This document shows, piece after piece, positions 1 through 8,524 of a stretch of 35,611 bases of DNA. Position numbers and translations under genes: made by a program. The notes below the pieces were generated by a model. The model was not told where the DNA came from and did not search any database. It saw nothing but the letters and a program-made list of their open reading frames with translations. Source of the stretch: Paenibacillus sp. 598K (GTDB lineage: Bacteria; Bacillota; Bacilli; Paenibacillales; Paenibacillaceae); NCBI RefSeq assembly GCF_003851045.1, contig NZ_BFBX01000008.1, positions 1 to 35,611 on the forward strand, given 5' to 3'. The stretch's first letter is position 1; every line of letters begins with the position of its first letter.

Positions 1-77
1 TGTGCTACGATTTCAGACTTTCATCCTACAAGTTTCCGTGCGCGTCAAGTCAACCCCTATTTTTAACAATATGATAA

Positions 78-635
78 TCACTCCAATGAACCCGCTTCGT
101 GCCGCTCGTCGCTTCGGAGCAGACCGTAATACGTAACATCCTCGTACGCGTCTCCCTTGCGGATATGCTGGCGCAGGATGCCCTCCGGCTGCATCCCGAG
201 CTTCTCCATCACCTTGTACGAGGCTGGATTCCGCGTCATCGCTGCGGCGAAGACGCGATTCAAGCCCAGCTCCTCAAAGGCAAACCGAACCACTCGCGCA
301 GCCGCCTCTGTACAGTAGCCGCGCCGCCAATAGGGCTTGCCGATCCAGTAGGCGAGCTCGGCCATATGGTGTGGCTTGTGGACATGCAGCCCGACCACCC
401 CTATCAAGCCCTCCTCCTCCGTCAGCGTCACCGCAAACGAATAGCCATCGCCTCTGGCGGCGGCCTCACGCCTCGCTTGGATGAACCCCACAGCCGACCC
501 GGGCGGGTACGGATGGGGTATGTTCAACGTCGTGTCGGCGACCTCGCGATCTCCAGCCAATCGCTCCATCGCTTCCCCATCGCGAGGCTCCAGTAGTCGC
601 AAGGTCAAACGTTCCGTTACCATGGTCATTTTCAT
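78..635 (-). CDS. GNAT-family N-acetyltransferase (RimJ/RimL type)
   Basis: This 185-residue protein has the usual length for a GNAT fold. It contains the acetyl-CoA binding motif A region around residues 100-115 (IGKPYWRRGYCTEAA, the R-R-G-Y form of the R/QxxGxG/A loop). Motif B follows (NPASYKVMEKLGMQPEG), typical of RimJ/RimL-like enzymes that acetylate protein N-termini or small amines. The ATG at 635 is preceded by a GGAGG about 8 nt upstream. The gene is read from a T-box leader (about 672-920), so its expression should rise when a tRNA is uncharged. The substrate cannot be read from the sequence. The link to amino-acid supply through the T-box is unusual for this family. Confidence 0.9.
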   Translation of the reverse strand: MKMTMVTERLTLRLLEPRDGEAMERLAGDREVADTTLNIPHPYPPGSAVGFIQARREAAARGDGYSFAVTLTEEEGLIGVVGLHVHKPHHMAELAYWIGKPYWRRGYCTEAAARVVRFAFEELGLNRVFAAAMTRNPASYKVMEKLGMQPEGILRQHIRKGDAYEDVTYYGLLRSDERHEAGSLE

Positions 636-671
636 AGGGAATACCTCCGTTGATTAGAAAAGTTAAATGCA

Positions 672-700
672 AAAAACTCCATCCCTAAAGGGACGGAGTT
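672..700 (-). terminator. T-box intrinsic terminator
   Basis: On the minus strand AACTCCGTCCC and GGGATGGAGTT pair across a TTTA loop (one G.T pair) and run into TTTTTTGC. It sits directly after the T-box sequence, as expected for a transcription-attenuating T-box. Confidence 0.85.
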
Positions 701-920
701 ACCCGCGTTACCACCCTGATTGGCATATGCCGTGCATACACCCGCTTAGTCATCGTCCATCAACGATGCATCCTTGTAACGGCGGATTCCCGGGCCCATC
801 TACTCTTATTTCGGGGGCCTGCTCAGAGGCGATGCTTCAATTCGGATGTCCGCTGCCTCGCACCAACCGGCAGTTCTCTGAACGGCGTCTCCGAATCTAC
901 TTGTCCTCTTCTTCGCATTT
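672..920 (-). promoter_or_regulatory. T-box riboswitch leader, probable Ala (GCA) specifier
   Basis: On the minus strand the antiterminator signature AGGGTGGTAACGCGGG lies at 716-701, matching the conserved T-box with its TGGT bulge for the tRNA ACCA end. Upstream, Stem I can be drawn. A base stem (AGAGG near 909-905 with CCTCT near 829-825) encloses the loop-E strands AGTA (901-898) and GAA (838-836), with a GATTCGG/CCGAATT helix above and a GGTTGGTGCGAG distal loop. The triplet after GAA is GCA at 835-833, which I read as an alanine specifier. It is followed by T rather than the usual purine, so the assignment is tentative. A terminator at 672-700 completes the switch, and the only downstream gene is the acetyltransferase. 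Confidence 0.85.
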
Positions 921-1070
921 GTGAGTCATGTTATTAGATTCACTATATCGGCGGCGGAATATTCTGTCAACTTAGTGGCCTAATCTTTAAGAAACTTTTT
1001 ATTGCAGGACAGAGCGGATATATTGGGGAATAAGTAGAGTACTACGATAAATGGAACGGAGCTGAATGTT

Positions 1071-2183
1071 GTGTCCAAACGTACCTCGTCCAATTCGATC
1101 AATCCTTCGACACTGGATCCCAATATGGCTATTAAAACGGAGCGCGACGAATCGATGAAGTGGCTTTCTCCTTTGGAGCAGCCCTTTCATATTGCTGGAT
1201 TCCACTGGCTGCAAGAAGAACGGAAGTACCGTCGTCTGCCATCCACCCCGTCCGACACGCTTCCCCCGGATGTCGATGTGTTGGCGAATTGCACGGCGGG
1301 AGGCCAGATCCGATTCCGGACCGACTCCTCTCGATTATCTATCCGCGTGAAGCTTGGCGGCCCAAGCAACATGTATCATATGCCCGCGACCGGGCAATGC
1401 GGGTTCGATTGCTACTTGGGCGAGCCTGGAGACTTGCATTATTTGAGCACGACCCGCTTCGACCACACGATGACCGAATACGAAGCGTCCTTTTACGATT
1501 GGAAGGAAAAGCGCCTGCATCACGTAACGTTAAATTTCCCGCTGTATCAGAGCGTCGAGGAGGTATGGATCGGAGTTGACCAAGATGCCGCAGTTGGAGC
1601 AGCCGCTGCTTATGTGAGCGACAAGCCGGTCGTCGTCTACGGCACCTCGATCACGCAAGGAGGCTGTGCCAGTCGTCCCGGAATGGCTTATCCGAACCTG
1701 CTCAGCCGCAAGATCCCGTATGAATTTATCAATCTCGGCTTCTCGGGCAGCGGAAAAGGCGAGCCCGAAGTAGCCCGGACGATCGCCAGCATTCGCAACC
1801 CGGCTATGTTCGTAGTAGATTACGAAGCGAATGTCCCGTCCGTGGAGCACCTGGCCGAAACGTTGCCTATATTCATCCACATCCTGCGCGAACGCCATCC
1901 CGACGCACCGATATTGGTCGTTAACCGTATAGCATCGGCAATGGAGCGCTTGGACCCCGAGCTACACCAACTGCTCATAGATAGGAGGAATGTCCAGCAC
2001 ACAACCGTAGAACGCTTCCGGGATGCGGGCGATTCGAACGTCCACTTCCTCGATGGCAGGACGATGCTCGGCGACGACTACCCGGAAGAATGCACGGTCG
2101 ACGGCCTTCATCCAACCGATCTCGGTTTCCTGCTCATGAGCCGATCGATCGAGCCGGTGATTCGGAAACTGTTGCAAATGTAG
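1071..2183 (+). CDS. SGNH/GDSL-type esterase (GxDLY + GDSL_3 type)
   Basis: This 370-residue protein has a beta-sandwich-like N-terminal half (about 30-175) typical of the SGNH N-terminal (GxDLY) domain. A hydrolase half starts at VVYGTSITQGG, where the Ser of GTSITQG is the expected nucleophile. It ends with DGLHPTDLGF, carrying the Asp and His of the triad. The family hydrolyses acyl or acetyl esters, often on carbohydrates; the substrate is unknown. GTG at 1071 is the only start near an ACGGAG-like site. The core domain begins near MKWLSPLEQ (about codon 29), so the first about 28 residues are poorly supported. The gene is transcribed divergently from the T-box/GNAT unit. Confidence 0.85.
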   Translation: MSKRTSSNSINPSTLDPNMAIKTERDESMKWLSPLEQPFHIAGFHWLQEERKYRRLPSTPSDTLPPDVDVLANCTAGGQIRFRTDSSRLSIRVKLGGPSNMYHMPATGQCGFDCYLGEPGDLHYLSTTRFDHTMTEYEASFYDWKEKRLHHVTLNFPLYQSVEEVWIGVDQDAAVGAAAAYVSDKPVVVYGTSITQGGCASRPGMAYPNLLSRKIPYEFINLGFSGSGKGEPEVARTIASIRNPAMFVVDYEANVPSVEHLAETLPIFIHILRERHPDAPILVVNRIASAMERLDPELHQLLIDRRNVQHTTVERFRDAGDSNVHFLDGRTMLGDDYPEECTVDGLHPTDLGFLLMSRSIEPVIRKLLQM

Positions 2184-2205
2184 GAAGCCTTCTGAAAGCC
2201 TTCTG

Positions 2206-2586
2206 CTAGCCATATTGCGAGTATAGCTCCAGCATATCATCCGCACAGCCAGCACGGATCGTGTTGGCTTGTTCAGCGTGGTGCATTGCCTCGGCGTAAA
2301 GTTGTAAATTAAAGCTGACCGAAGCCATGATTAATTGCCATTCCGCGTCCGTAACTCCCTTATCAGAGACCATTTGTAGCAGCTCATAGGCTTGCTCGAA
2401 CGGATCGGTCTGGTCGGAATACTCTTGCAGATAATTTAGTGCTCTTGCATAGGCTAAAACCATTTCATAGGACCACTGTTCCCGGGGGCACTGCTGCAGG
2501 ATGGATTGGATTTCCTTATAATTATCGACAAGCTTCATGATATCCATCTCTGCCTCAAGATCGTTTATATATTGCATGTCAATCAA
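2206..2586 (-). CDS. Small helical TPR-like protein of unknown function
   Basis: This protein of about 126 residues is rich in alternating helices (for example AYARALNYLQEYSDQTDPFEQAYELL, residues omitted here from a longer run). It resembles one or two TPR-type repeats and has no catalytic motif. An AGAGGTGATGA ribosome site around 2604-2594 suits the TTG start at 2586 (about 10 nt spacing) better than the ATG at 2577 (about 17-19 nt). Its first codons overlap the stop of the upstream gene (TGA at 2585-2583), which points to translational coupling. I do not recognise the family; a protein-binding role is inference. Confidence 0.65.
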   Translation of the reverse strand: MIDMQYINDLEAEMDIMKLVDNYKEIQSILQQCPREQWSYEMVLAYARALNYLQEYSDQTDPFEQAYELLQMVSDKGVTDAEWQLIMASVSFNLQLYAEAMHHAEQANTIRAGCADDMLELYSQYG

Positions 2587-3220
2587 TCATCATCACCTCT
2601 GGCAAGAGAAAATTTGAATTTGATATTTCCGTGCATTACTCCAAAATCCTCGATTTCTTGTGCCGTTTGCGTCCCCATTAGAATATCGGCCATCATGCCG
2701 TTGGAACGGAACCATCCTAATCTACGCTCCTGCTCGTTATAGAAAAGAGCGGAAAACGGATGGTAATATAAATCCAACATCTGGAATGTAGAGCTAAATT
2801 GTTGCTCCGCAAGCTCTTTTGCATGCAGCGAAGATACCAACTTCCCCTTTAATCGGCCTTTGGCGGAATACTTCATGTGACTGATGGCAAAGATCGCCGT
2901 TGTAATCATGACATTTTCACAAAAAGACTCCATATTCGGTTCCCAGTACCAAGCCTCATCGTCCATGAACATAATTTGTTTCTTGACCGCTGATAGCGCA
3001 AAGGGCTCTTTTTTTCTCATTCGATAGACGATATTTCCATCCGAAACATAGAACTCGTATTTCGGATTTCTTCGTCGGATGCGCCGTGATTTTGAACCAA
3101 TTTCGGAGCTGTGCCGTCCCTGCCTTCATGCATGACTTCGGATGCATAGTACGTGCCGTAAAATTCCTTTTGGCCGCAATTATCTACCCTATACGTACCG
3201 GTTAGCTGATCAGCCTCCAC
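2583..3220 (-). pseudogene. Uncharacterised protein split by a frameshift
   Basis: A well-placed start (GGGAGG, 7 nt, GTG at 3220) opens a frame that stops at 3017 after 67 codons. From about 3060 onward a different frame is the protein-like one: it reads KYEFYVSDGNIVYRMRKK and continues without a break to 2583. That frame has no start of its own, because it meets a TGA near 3127, upstream of HSSEIGSKSRR. The simplest reading is one gene of about 210 codons broken by a single-base indel between about 3130 and 3060. A sequencing error is equally possible. The ATG at 3020 could still allow a 145-residue C-terminal product. The family is not recognised. Confidence 0.6.
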
Positions 3221-3441
3221 GCAGATACCTCCCGTTCCTCTATCTCTACTTTATTGTAAAACAAAATGAAACGGGCACCAGTGCCGAACATCCTAACCCG
3301 CGCCGAAATCGAATCTTTCGGATGAAGCGAAGTCATTTGGACTGGCGTCCAGCCCTGGGTAAACAGCATCGGTATGCGCATGGCTCTCTTTTGTGGCAAC
3401 GGCACCTTAACGGAGATTATAATGTAAGTGAGGTGAGCTGC

Positions 3442-4296
3442 TTGAAAACAAATCGTTCCTCATCCGCACTGGGTGAGTTTATAAAATCGCGCCGAGAGCG
3501 CTTGCAGCCTTCAGAGGCAGGGATCCAGCCGCTGCCCGGACGAAGACGCACGCCAGGACTTCGAAGAGAAGAAGTCTCTTATCTTGCCAATATAAGCGTG
3601 ACGTACTATGCCTGGCTGGAGCAAGGCAAGGAGGTTAATCCTTCGCCGGAAGTGCTGCTCAGCATCAGCAAAGCGCTGCAGCTTAACGATGACGAGCAGA
3701 AGCATCTATTCGATCTGGCCAATATAGATATGGCGAGCGTCGTCACAGCGCCAAATAACGGTGGGCCGAATACAGAAGTTCTGCAGAAAATCGTCGATCA
3801 ACTGCATTATCCTTCTTTTATTACAGACGAAGGGACGGATGTTATCGTCTGGAATCGAGCGGCCGAACTGATCGTAGCCGATTTCGGAAGTCTGCCGGAC
3901 AACGAACGGAATATGATGGAGATTATGTTTTTAAAGCCGGATTACCGTAACAGACTGCTGAACTGGGAAGCCGCTGCCCGTTACTCTGTAGCCCTTCTTC
4001 GAGCAGGCTTCGATGATTACAAGAACAACCCTTTATATATGGAACGGTTTGAACGCTTGATGCGGGAAAGCGTGGAGTTCGTGCATTTCTGGGAGCTATA
4101 TGAAATCAAACAAAAACGCGTAGCCACCTCTTTATTCCGTCTCCCTGACGCACAGGAGATGGAGTTCGAGCTCCATTCCGCAGCTGTAATCGATAATGAC
4201 CCGGGACTGCACTGGTGTTTCTTCGTCCCGGTGCCCGGTTCAGGGACGGAGGAGAGATTGTTACGCTTACTTGAGCAGGACCGGCAGCTACCGTAG
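3442..4296 (+). CDS. XRE-family regulator with MmyB-like ligand-binding domain
   Basis: This 284-residue protein has an N-terminal helix-turn-helix (about 12-85). It carries the family hallmark RTPGLRREEVSYLANISVTYYAWLEQG followed by SPEVLLSISKALQL (quoted in parts). The C-terminal MLTR_LBD/MmyB-like domain (about 105-280) contains WNRAAELIVADFGSLP and NNPLYMERF. The open frame extends upstream to 3142, but TTG at 3442 is chosen because AGGTGA sits 6 nt before it. Regulators of this class usually control an adjacent oxidoreductase gene, and an SDR follows 96 bp downstream on the same strand. The effector is unknown. Confidence 0.85.
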   Translation: MKTNRSSSALGEFIKSRRERLQPSEAGIQPLPGRRRTPGLRREEVSYLANISVTYYAWLEQGKEVNPSPEVLLSISKALQLNDDEQKHLFDLANIDMASVVTAPNNGGPNTEVLQKIVDQLHYPSFITDEGTDVIVWNRAAELIVADFGSLPDNERNMMEIMFLKPDYRNRLLNWEAAARYSVALLRAGFDDYKNNPLYMERFERLMRESVEFVHFWELYEIKQKRVATSLFRLPDAQEMEFELHSAAVIDNDPGLHWCFFVPVPGSGTEERLLRLLEQDRQLP

Positions 4297-4392
4297 GCTG
4301 TTACTCCCGTTAATAGCATAGACGTGCTGTGGCTAGCTCCCTCTAGTGGTTTGTATAATTCAGTGGATGACAACGAATGGAGGGTGTTTAGC

Positions 4393-5265
4393 ATGCAAAC
4401 TTGGTTCATTACAGGCGCTTCAGGAGGCTTGGGTTCACGTATAACTCGCCAGCTGCTGGATAGAGGGGACCGTGTAGCCGCAACGGTACGCAAGCCCGGG
4501 GTGCTCGATGATCTGCAGGCACAGTATGGCTCGCAACTTTGGCAGGCTAATTTAGATCTGACCAACGCTCAGCGAATTGCTGAAGTGGTGGAACGTGCAT
4601 TTGAGGAACTGGGTACGATCGATGTGCTTGTCAATAATGCAGCTTATGGCTTGTATGGCGCAGTGGAAGAGGCAAGCGACAGGCAGATGGAGCATGAATT
4701 TATGACCAATGTGCTTGGATCCCTGCGTGTAGCGCGTGCAGTCTTGCCTTATTTCCGTAAGCAGGGCGGCGGTCACATCGTACAGATTTCTAGTATGGCA
4801 GGTCATTACTCGATTCCGGGGATGGGACTGTATTGCTCATCGAAATGGGCGGTCGAAGGCGCCTTTGAAGCACTGGCCAAGGAAGTGGCTCCGTTCCATA
4901 TTAAGACCACGATGGTGGAGCCCGGCGGAATCCGAACGAATTTCATTACAAGCAACGCCGTATTCGGCGAGCGGATGGACGAATACCGGGATACGGAGGC
5001 GGGCCAATTCGTTAGCCTGATGAAGGGAGAGCTGCCTGGTATAGATATGAGCATGTTCAGACAAATGGTGATCGGCGATCCGGATAAAATGGCGCAGCAG
5101 ATTATCCGTCGTGTCGACCAGGGCGAGGGTCCGATCCGTATGGCGTTGGGCAGTGACGCCTATGAGCAAATCCGGGCAGCCCTGCTGGACAGACTAGCGG
5201 CTCTCGAAGCGCAGAAAGAGCTGGCTTACTCCACTGATTCAGACGATGTGGCGAAACCCTTGTAA
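4393..5265 (+). CDS. Short-chain dehydrogenase/reductase (classical SDR)
   Basis: This 290-residue Rossmann-fold oxidoreductase has the NAD(P)-binding TGASGGLG at 7-14, NNAAYG at 81-86, and the catalytic Ser134 with Tyr147 and Lys151 (YCSSK), at the standard 13-residue Ser-Tyr spacing. The ATG at 4393 has GGAGGG about 8 nt upstream; the longer frame from 4324 has no ribosome site. It lies directly after the XRE/MLTR_LBD regulator, a pairing common in Bacillota and Actinobacteria, and is probably its target. The substrate cannot be predicted. Confidence 0.88.
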   Translation: MQTWFITGASGGLGSRITRQLLDRGDRVAATVRKPGVLDDLQAQYGSQLWQANLDLTNAQRIAEVVERAFEELGTIDVLVNNAAYGLYGAVEEASDRQMEHEFMTNVLGSLRVARAVLPYFRKQGGGHIVQISSMAGHYSIPGMGLYCSSKWAVEGAFEALAKEVAPFHIKTTMVEPGGIRTNFITSNAVFGERMDEYRDTEAGQFVSLMKGELPGIDMSMFRQMVIGDPDKMAQQIIRRVDQGEGPIRMALGSDAYEQIRAALLDRLAALEAQKELAYSTDSDDVAKPL

Positions 5266-5315
5266 AGGACACCAAGAATTCGACCACCTTACCGCTCATA
5301 TCAGTGAAAAAGGGG

Positions 5316-5339
5316 AGGGAGCTGCCGAGGCAGCTCCCT
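5316..5339 (+). terminator. Rho-independent terminator of the XRE-SDR unit
   Basis: AGGGAGCTGCC and GGCAGCTCCCT form a perfect 11-bp stem with a 2-nt centre, 50 bp after the SDR stop, followed by the weak T-rich TATGTTTGTT. Confidence 0.65.
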
Positions 5340-5349
5340 TATGTTTGTT

Positions 5350-5494
5350 GGAAAACGCGCTTGCACCTTCTACCGATTTGGCGGACAGTCCGGCAATCGC
5401 CGCGACCCAAGTTAGAGCAAGGGTAAACAACACGAGTATACCGGCTACGGCAAGCCACGGCAGCACGCCTGCTGATAAGCGACCATAAGGAGCG
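5350..5494 (-). pseudogene. Remnant of an ABC-2 type transporter permease
   Basis: One minus-strand frame after a TAG at 5497 reads LPWLAVAGILVLFTLALTWV, then AAIAGLSAKSVEGASAFS. This is the conserved transmembrane segment and the 'GL.AKS.E.AS.F' signature of DrrB-like ABC-2 permeases. Both ends of the gene are missing: the match ends near 5350, where the frame enters the terminator hairpin, and nothing upstream belongs to the family. It is a fragment of about 48 codons with no start. No companion ATPase is present in the window. Confidence 0.6.
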
Positions 5495-5595
5495 CTAGGA
5501 GAAGGATGATGACAAGACGGTTACTCCTAAGGTGACCCCCCCCACCCCCTCCTGCTTTATACCTCGCGTAGGTGTACAACATTGGCGAATGTGTT

Positions 5596-6684
5596 CTACA
5601 AGGTAGGAGCAGGTGATTCGGCTATTTGCATACGTAGTAGGCTGTAAGGCTTCTGCCGCAGGTCATTTCCATAATGAAATCTTGCCTGCCGATTGAGTAG
5701 ATTCACGATGAAATATAAGCATTGATCGGGACCAATCGAAAACGTATCCGGCCATAAAATTCTCGGGTCATGTGCGATCGTTTCTATCATTCCATTCGGC
5801 AATATTTTTCGAATACTATTGTTTTCATAGTCTCCAGCGTAAACGTTCCCTTTTGCATCGGTAATCATTCCATCTGAAGCCCCTTTTTCTCCCCAATACT
5901 GCACGTGATACTGTAAATTCGTATCCGGTATCGTTTGGTCTCTTAGGGCTTCCGTTGAAATCGAGTACAGCTGACGACTGGAAAGGGGACAAAAATACAA
6001 CGTCTTACCGTCCGGGGAAATCGCTATCCCATCAGATGCCAATCTAAAGGGTGAAGTAGATCCGTCTGGGTTTCGATTCATCAGGATTTTACCTTCAACC
6101 TTTGGTAAGAAATACGGATCGGGCGAAGTTGAAGGGGCTCCATTTAACCGTCTCCAGGCAGAACCCGTGTCTAAATCAACGACAATAATAGCTCCTGGTC
6201 CCCGGGAAGACGAATCCGTGATATAAGCATAACCTGCTTTACCCACTCGATAGTCAACTCGGACATCATTTAAATAAGTGGTTGGCAGGACAACATTTTC
6301 TGTAAAGGTGTATACCCGTTTTATCGTATTTGAATGTAAATCAACAGCGACTAGCTTGGCTCCCCCTTTAATGGGTTCTGAGAAATTGGGCGCCCCTGTA
6401 TCCAATACCCAAAGCGTACCCTTTCCATCGGCAACGACACTTTGGACACTTATGAAGGACGTTGTGATAGTTGATGGGCTTGCCACATTAGCCTCTAAAC
6501 TGGGATAAGGCTGTAACGTATCACGAACGATTTCAGCCACCGTACATTGAACGTCGTCTCCCCATTTCGGGAAGCAAACAAAAATACGCCCGGTTTCCGA
6601 AACAGAAATCCCTGTAGGCATGGCGCCGTAAAATAAAAACACCGCCTCAAACGTACCGAAATACCTTTCACTCGGTAACATCAC
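5596..6684 (-). CDS. Major royal jelly / SMP-30-like beta-propeller protein
   Basis: This 362-residue protein has repeated blade-like strands with motifs of the MRJP/'L-dopachrome tautomerase-related' and SMP-30 families: GISVSETGRIFVCFPKW near residue 25, GTLWVLDTG near 110, YLNDVRVD near 155, SDGIAISPDGKTLYFCPLSS near 235, and DAKGNVYAGD near 290. No signal peptide is evident. The start is GTG 6684 or ATG 6681, about 11-14 nt after GAGGAGG. Family members bind or hydrolyse small molecules such as lactones; the substrate here is unknown. It is flanked by unrelated genes, with no obvious operon. Confidence 0.75.
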   Translation of the reverse strand: MMLPSERYFGTFEAVFLFYGAMPTGISVSETGRIFVCFPKWGDDVQCTVAEIVRDTLQPYPSLEANVASPSTITTSFISVQSVVADGKGTLWVLDTGAPNFSEPIKGGAKLVAVDLHSNTIKRVYTFTENVVLPTTYLNDVRVDYRVGKAGYAYITDSSSRGPGAIIVVDLDTGSAWRRLNGAPSTSPDPYFLPKVEGKILMNRNPDGSTSPFRLASDGIAISPDGKTLYFCPLSSRQLYSISTEALRDQTIPDTNLQYHVQYWGEKGASDGMITDAKGNVYAGDYENNSIRKILPNGMIETIAHDPRILWPDTFSIGPDQCLYFIVNLLNRQARFHYGNDLRQKPYSLLRMQIAESPAPTL

Positions 6685-6825
6685 TTGTATAGCATCCTCC
6701 TCAACCGGTTTGAACTGCTATCCCCTATTTATATGCCAGAATAAGGTTAAATTACCTGGATAATAAAAAAATTACGGGAACTCGCAAGTCCTAGCTATCG
6801 GAGTCGTGCACAGATGAATCCGAAC

Positions 6826-6863
6826 CGATTCGACGTGCATGGATTGAAGCACGTGCCGAATCG
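6826..6863 (-). terminator. Hairpin after the APH-fold kinase
   Basis: CGATTCG-ACGTGC pairs with GCACGT-GC-CGAATCG (2-nt bulge) just downstream of the minus-strand kinase stop. There is no clear T-tract, so termination is only suggested by position. Confidence 0.4.
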
Positions 6864-6872
6864 ACGTCTGAA

Positions 6873-7916
6873 CTAAAACGAGTAATACACTTCTTCTCCA
6901 TGAAGAAAATCACGGCAAAGCGTGCTGCACATTTGGGCAGCGTGGTCTTTTATCCAGCCATTCTTCTCGGGATCCTTGATAAAAAATACATAGCTTATGA
7001 AAATATCCATAAATATCTGCCCTTCAATCAGACGAATATCATCAAAAGAAAAACTTGTTTTGGAAGCATAACCTTCCAACAACGTCTTTCTTAATTCAGG
7101 TTTAAGCATGGAAGATGCGCTACCTAGATCAAACAAATAATAACCATAACCAAATAAACCAAAATCGATAAGGGAAGGTGTGTCTTCCGACACGATGATG
7201 TTCCCTAGCTGATAATCCGCATGAACATATCCCCAAGCGTTTTCCCTGGCGTCTAGCTCTGCTATCTGTTCTTTTACTATGGACAGTACGTGCTCAATAA
7301 CAACATAATCATCATAATTAAGGGCTCCATCGTTTACCCCTTGCCAAAGTTCTTTCAGTGCCTCATCAATCCTGCTAGCGTTGTAAACGGGGCGATGCAG
7401 CTTCAAAGACGTTAACGTTTGAGAAAATTCATGTAGACTAGCCACACTTTCCCCCAACTTAAAAATGATCGATGCTATATTTTCCTCGTTTTGCGTAAGT
7501 GTCGAACCGTCAATCCATTCAAGAAGCGTCGCGTATGTAGGACCATATTGATCGGAAATATAGGCTGTAACCAATTCACCCGCTTGATTAACAATGGGTT
7601 TTTGGGCCTTCAGAATGCTTTTTCGATCTATTTCTTGGAGGAAAAACATTTCGGACTGTAATCCATCCCGCGTATGCTGCAGTCCAGAAAAGCCGTCAGA
7701 TATCGGACTATGGATCCGCAACAGATAGCTGCGGTTGTCGGATTTAGTTGTTATTTTATAAGTGATGTTCTCATTATGTCTGATGAACTCAATGCTTGGT
7801 TCAACGAACGAATAGTGCTTTAATACTTGTTCCGCTTCATGATTCACAGTACTTCTCAGCTCCTTCCTTCTGAGCCTTAAGCTGCCCTTTACATCATATT
7901 CGTGAACCAAAGCCAA
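6873..7916 (-). CDS. Aminoglycoside phosphotransferase (APH)-fold kinase
   Basis: This is a protein-kinase-like phosphotransferase of about 347 residues. The Brenner motif VHADYQLGNIIV (H.D....N) and the metal-binding IDFGLFGYG (D of DFG) lie around residues 230-255. An N-terminal lobe (YSFVEPSIEFIRHNENITYKIT) precedes them. Relatives phosphorylate antibiotics, choline, homoserine or sugars, so resistance should not be assumed. The start is uncertain. TTG at 7916 lies inside a palindromic element shared with the second APH gene and only 2-3 nt after AAGGGG. GTG at 7847 has GGAG about 12 nt upstream and would give a protein of about 324 residues. Confidence 0.8.
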   Translation of the reverse strand: MALVHEYDVKGSLRLRRKELRSTVNHEAEQVLKHYSFVEPSIEFIRHNENITYKITTKSDNRSYLLRIHSPISDGFSGLQHTRDGLQSEMFFLQEIDRKSILKAQKPIVNQAGELVTAYISDQYGPTYATLLEWIDGSTLTQNEENIASIIFKLGESVASLHEFSQTLTSLKLHRPVYNASRIDEALKELWQGVNDGALNYDDYVVIEHVLSIVKEQIAELDARENAWGYVHADYQLGNIIVSEDTPSLIDFGLFGYGYYLFDLGSASSMLKPELRKTLLEGYASKTSFSFDDIRLIEGQIFMDIFISYVFFIKDPEKNGWIKDHAAQMCSTLCRDFLHGEEVYYSF

Positions 7917-7934
7917 GACCCCTTTCCGAGGGGT
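7913..7934 (-). repeat. Palindromic element, copy 1 (before APH gene 1)
   Basis: On the minus strand this reads ACCCCTCGGAAAGGGGT followed by CTTGG: an inverted repeat whose right arm contains the purine-rich AAGGGG and is followed at once by a TTG. Copy 2 at 12435-12456 matches at 20 of 22 positions and stands in the same orientation before the second APH-fold gene. It may act as an operator, a translational attenuator or a dispersed repeat. Confidence 0.6.
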
Positions 7935-7971
7935 CAGTTATAACCGTCGACTAAACGTTTCCACAGAATAT

Positions 7972-8003
7972 TTATTTGCTTTACGCAAACAAATAAGTTA
8001 TAT
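7972..8003 (+). promoter_or_regulatory. Promoter and operator-like palindrome of the marR-glycosyltransferase operon
   Basis: TTGCTT (7976-7981), 16 bp, TTATAT (7998-8003) forms a plausible sigma-A promoter. TTATTTG (7972-7978) and CAAATAA (7990-7996) form an inverted repeat over it, with a nested TTTGC/GCAAA. MarR proteins bind such AT-rich palindromes, so autoregulation is inferred. Confidence 0.6.
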
Positions 8004-8037
8004 TGGCGGTAGGGAACAAAAAAAGGGAGGCGATCCA

Positions 8038-8499
8038 TTGACCTCAAGAAAAGAAGAGCTTCGAAAAGTGACCTACGGCACGTTTAGTCTGACGCAAGAA
8101 TTTCGCAAAATTCAGGCATTACGAAAGGACTATGACCGAACAGCTTTTGACATCCTTATCCTTATATCGAGCCGTAAGCGAATGCGCCCGTCGGATATCG
8201 CGGCCGCCTTGCAATTAAACCCATCATCCATTACCAGAAGGATGCAGGCGCTCCTCCAGGAAGGACTGGTCTCGGCTGAGATCGATCCGTCCGATCAACG
8301 GTCGAGCTTGATCGCCCTCACGCAGAATGGGGAAGAAGCTTTAGAGCGCTACTTTGTTAGAAGCGTCGACACCAACGATAGGCTACTGGAGAACTGGAGC
8401 GATGAAGAATTGAAAGCATTTGCCTCTATGCTCTCGCGGTATTCCGAAGCCTTGAAAGGCTGGCGCCTGGGTCAGCACCCGGAACAAAAGGAAAAATAG
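8038..8499 (+). CDS. MarR-family transcriptional regulator
   Basis: This 153-residue protein has a MarR winged helix: the recognition helix region RPSDIAAALQLNPSSITRRM at about 58-77, followed by the wing with the family 'DQRS' signature (EIDPSDQRSSLIALTQNGEE). TTG at 8038 is the start, with GGGAGG 8 nt upstream. The gene is 25 bp before the glycosyltransferase, indicating an operon. The palindrome over its promoter fits autorepression released by a ligand such as a xenobiotic. It is divergent from the APH-fold kinase, so the shared intergenic region may control both. Confidence 0.85.
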   Translation: MTSRKEELRKVTYGTFSLTQEFRKIQALRKDYDRTAFDILILISSRKRMRPSDIAAALQLNPSSITRRMQALLQEGLVSAEIDPSDQRSSLIALTQNGEEALERYFVRSVDTNDRLLENWSDEELKAFASMLSRYSEALKGWRLGQHPEQKEK

Positions 8500-8524
8500 T
8501 TCCCTAGAGAAAGGAACATGCTTT

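Noticed and set aside
3202..3405. 67-codon minus-strand frame between the frameshifted gene and the XRE gene
   Set aside because: No ribosome site or homology is visible, and the frameshifted gene's own start (GGGAGG, GTG 3220) lies inside it.
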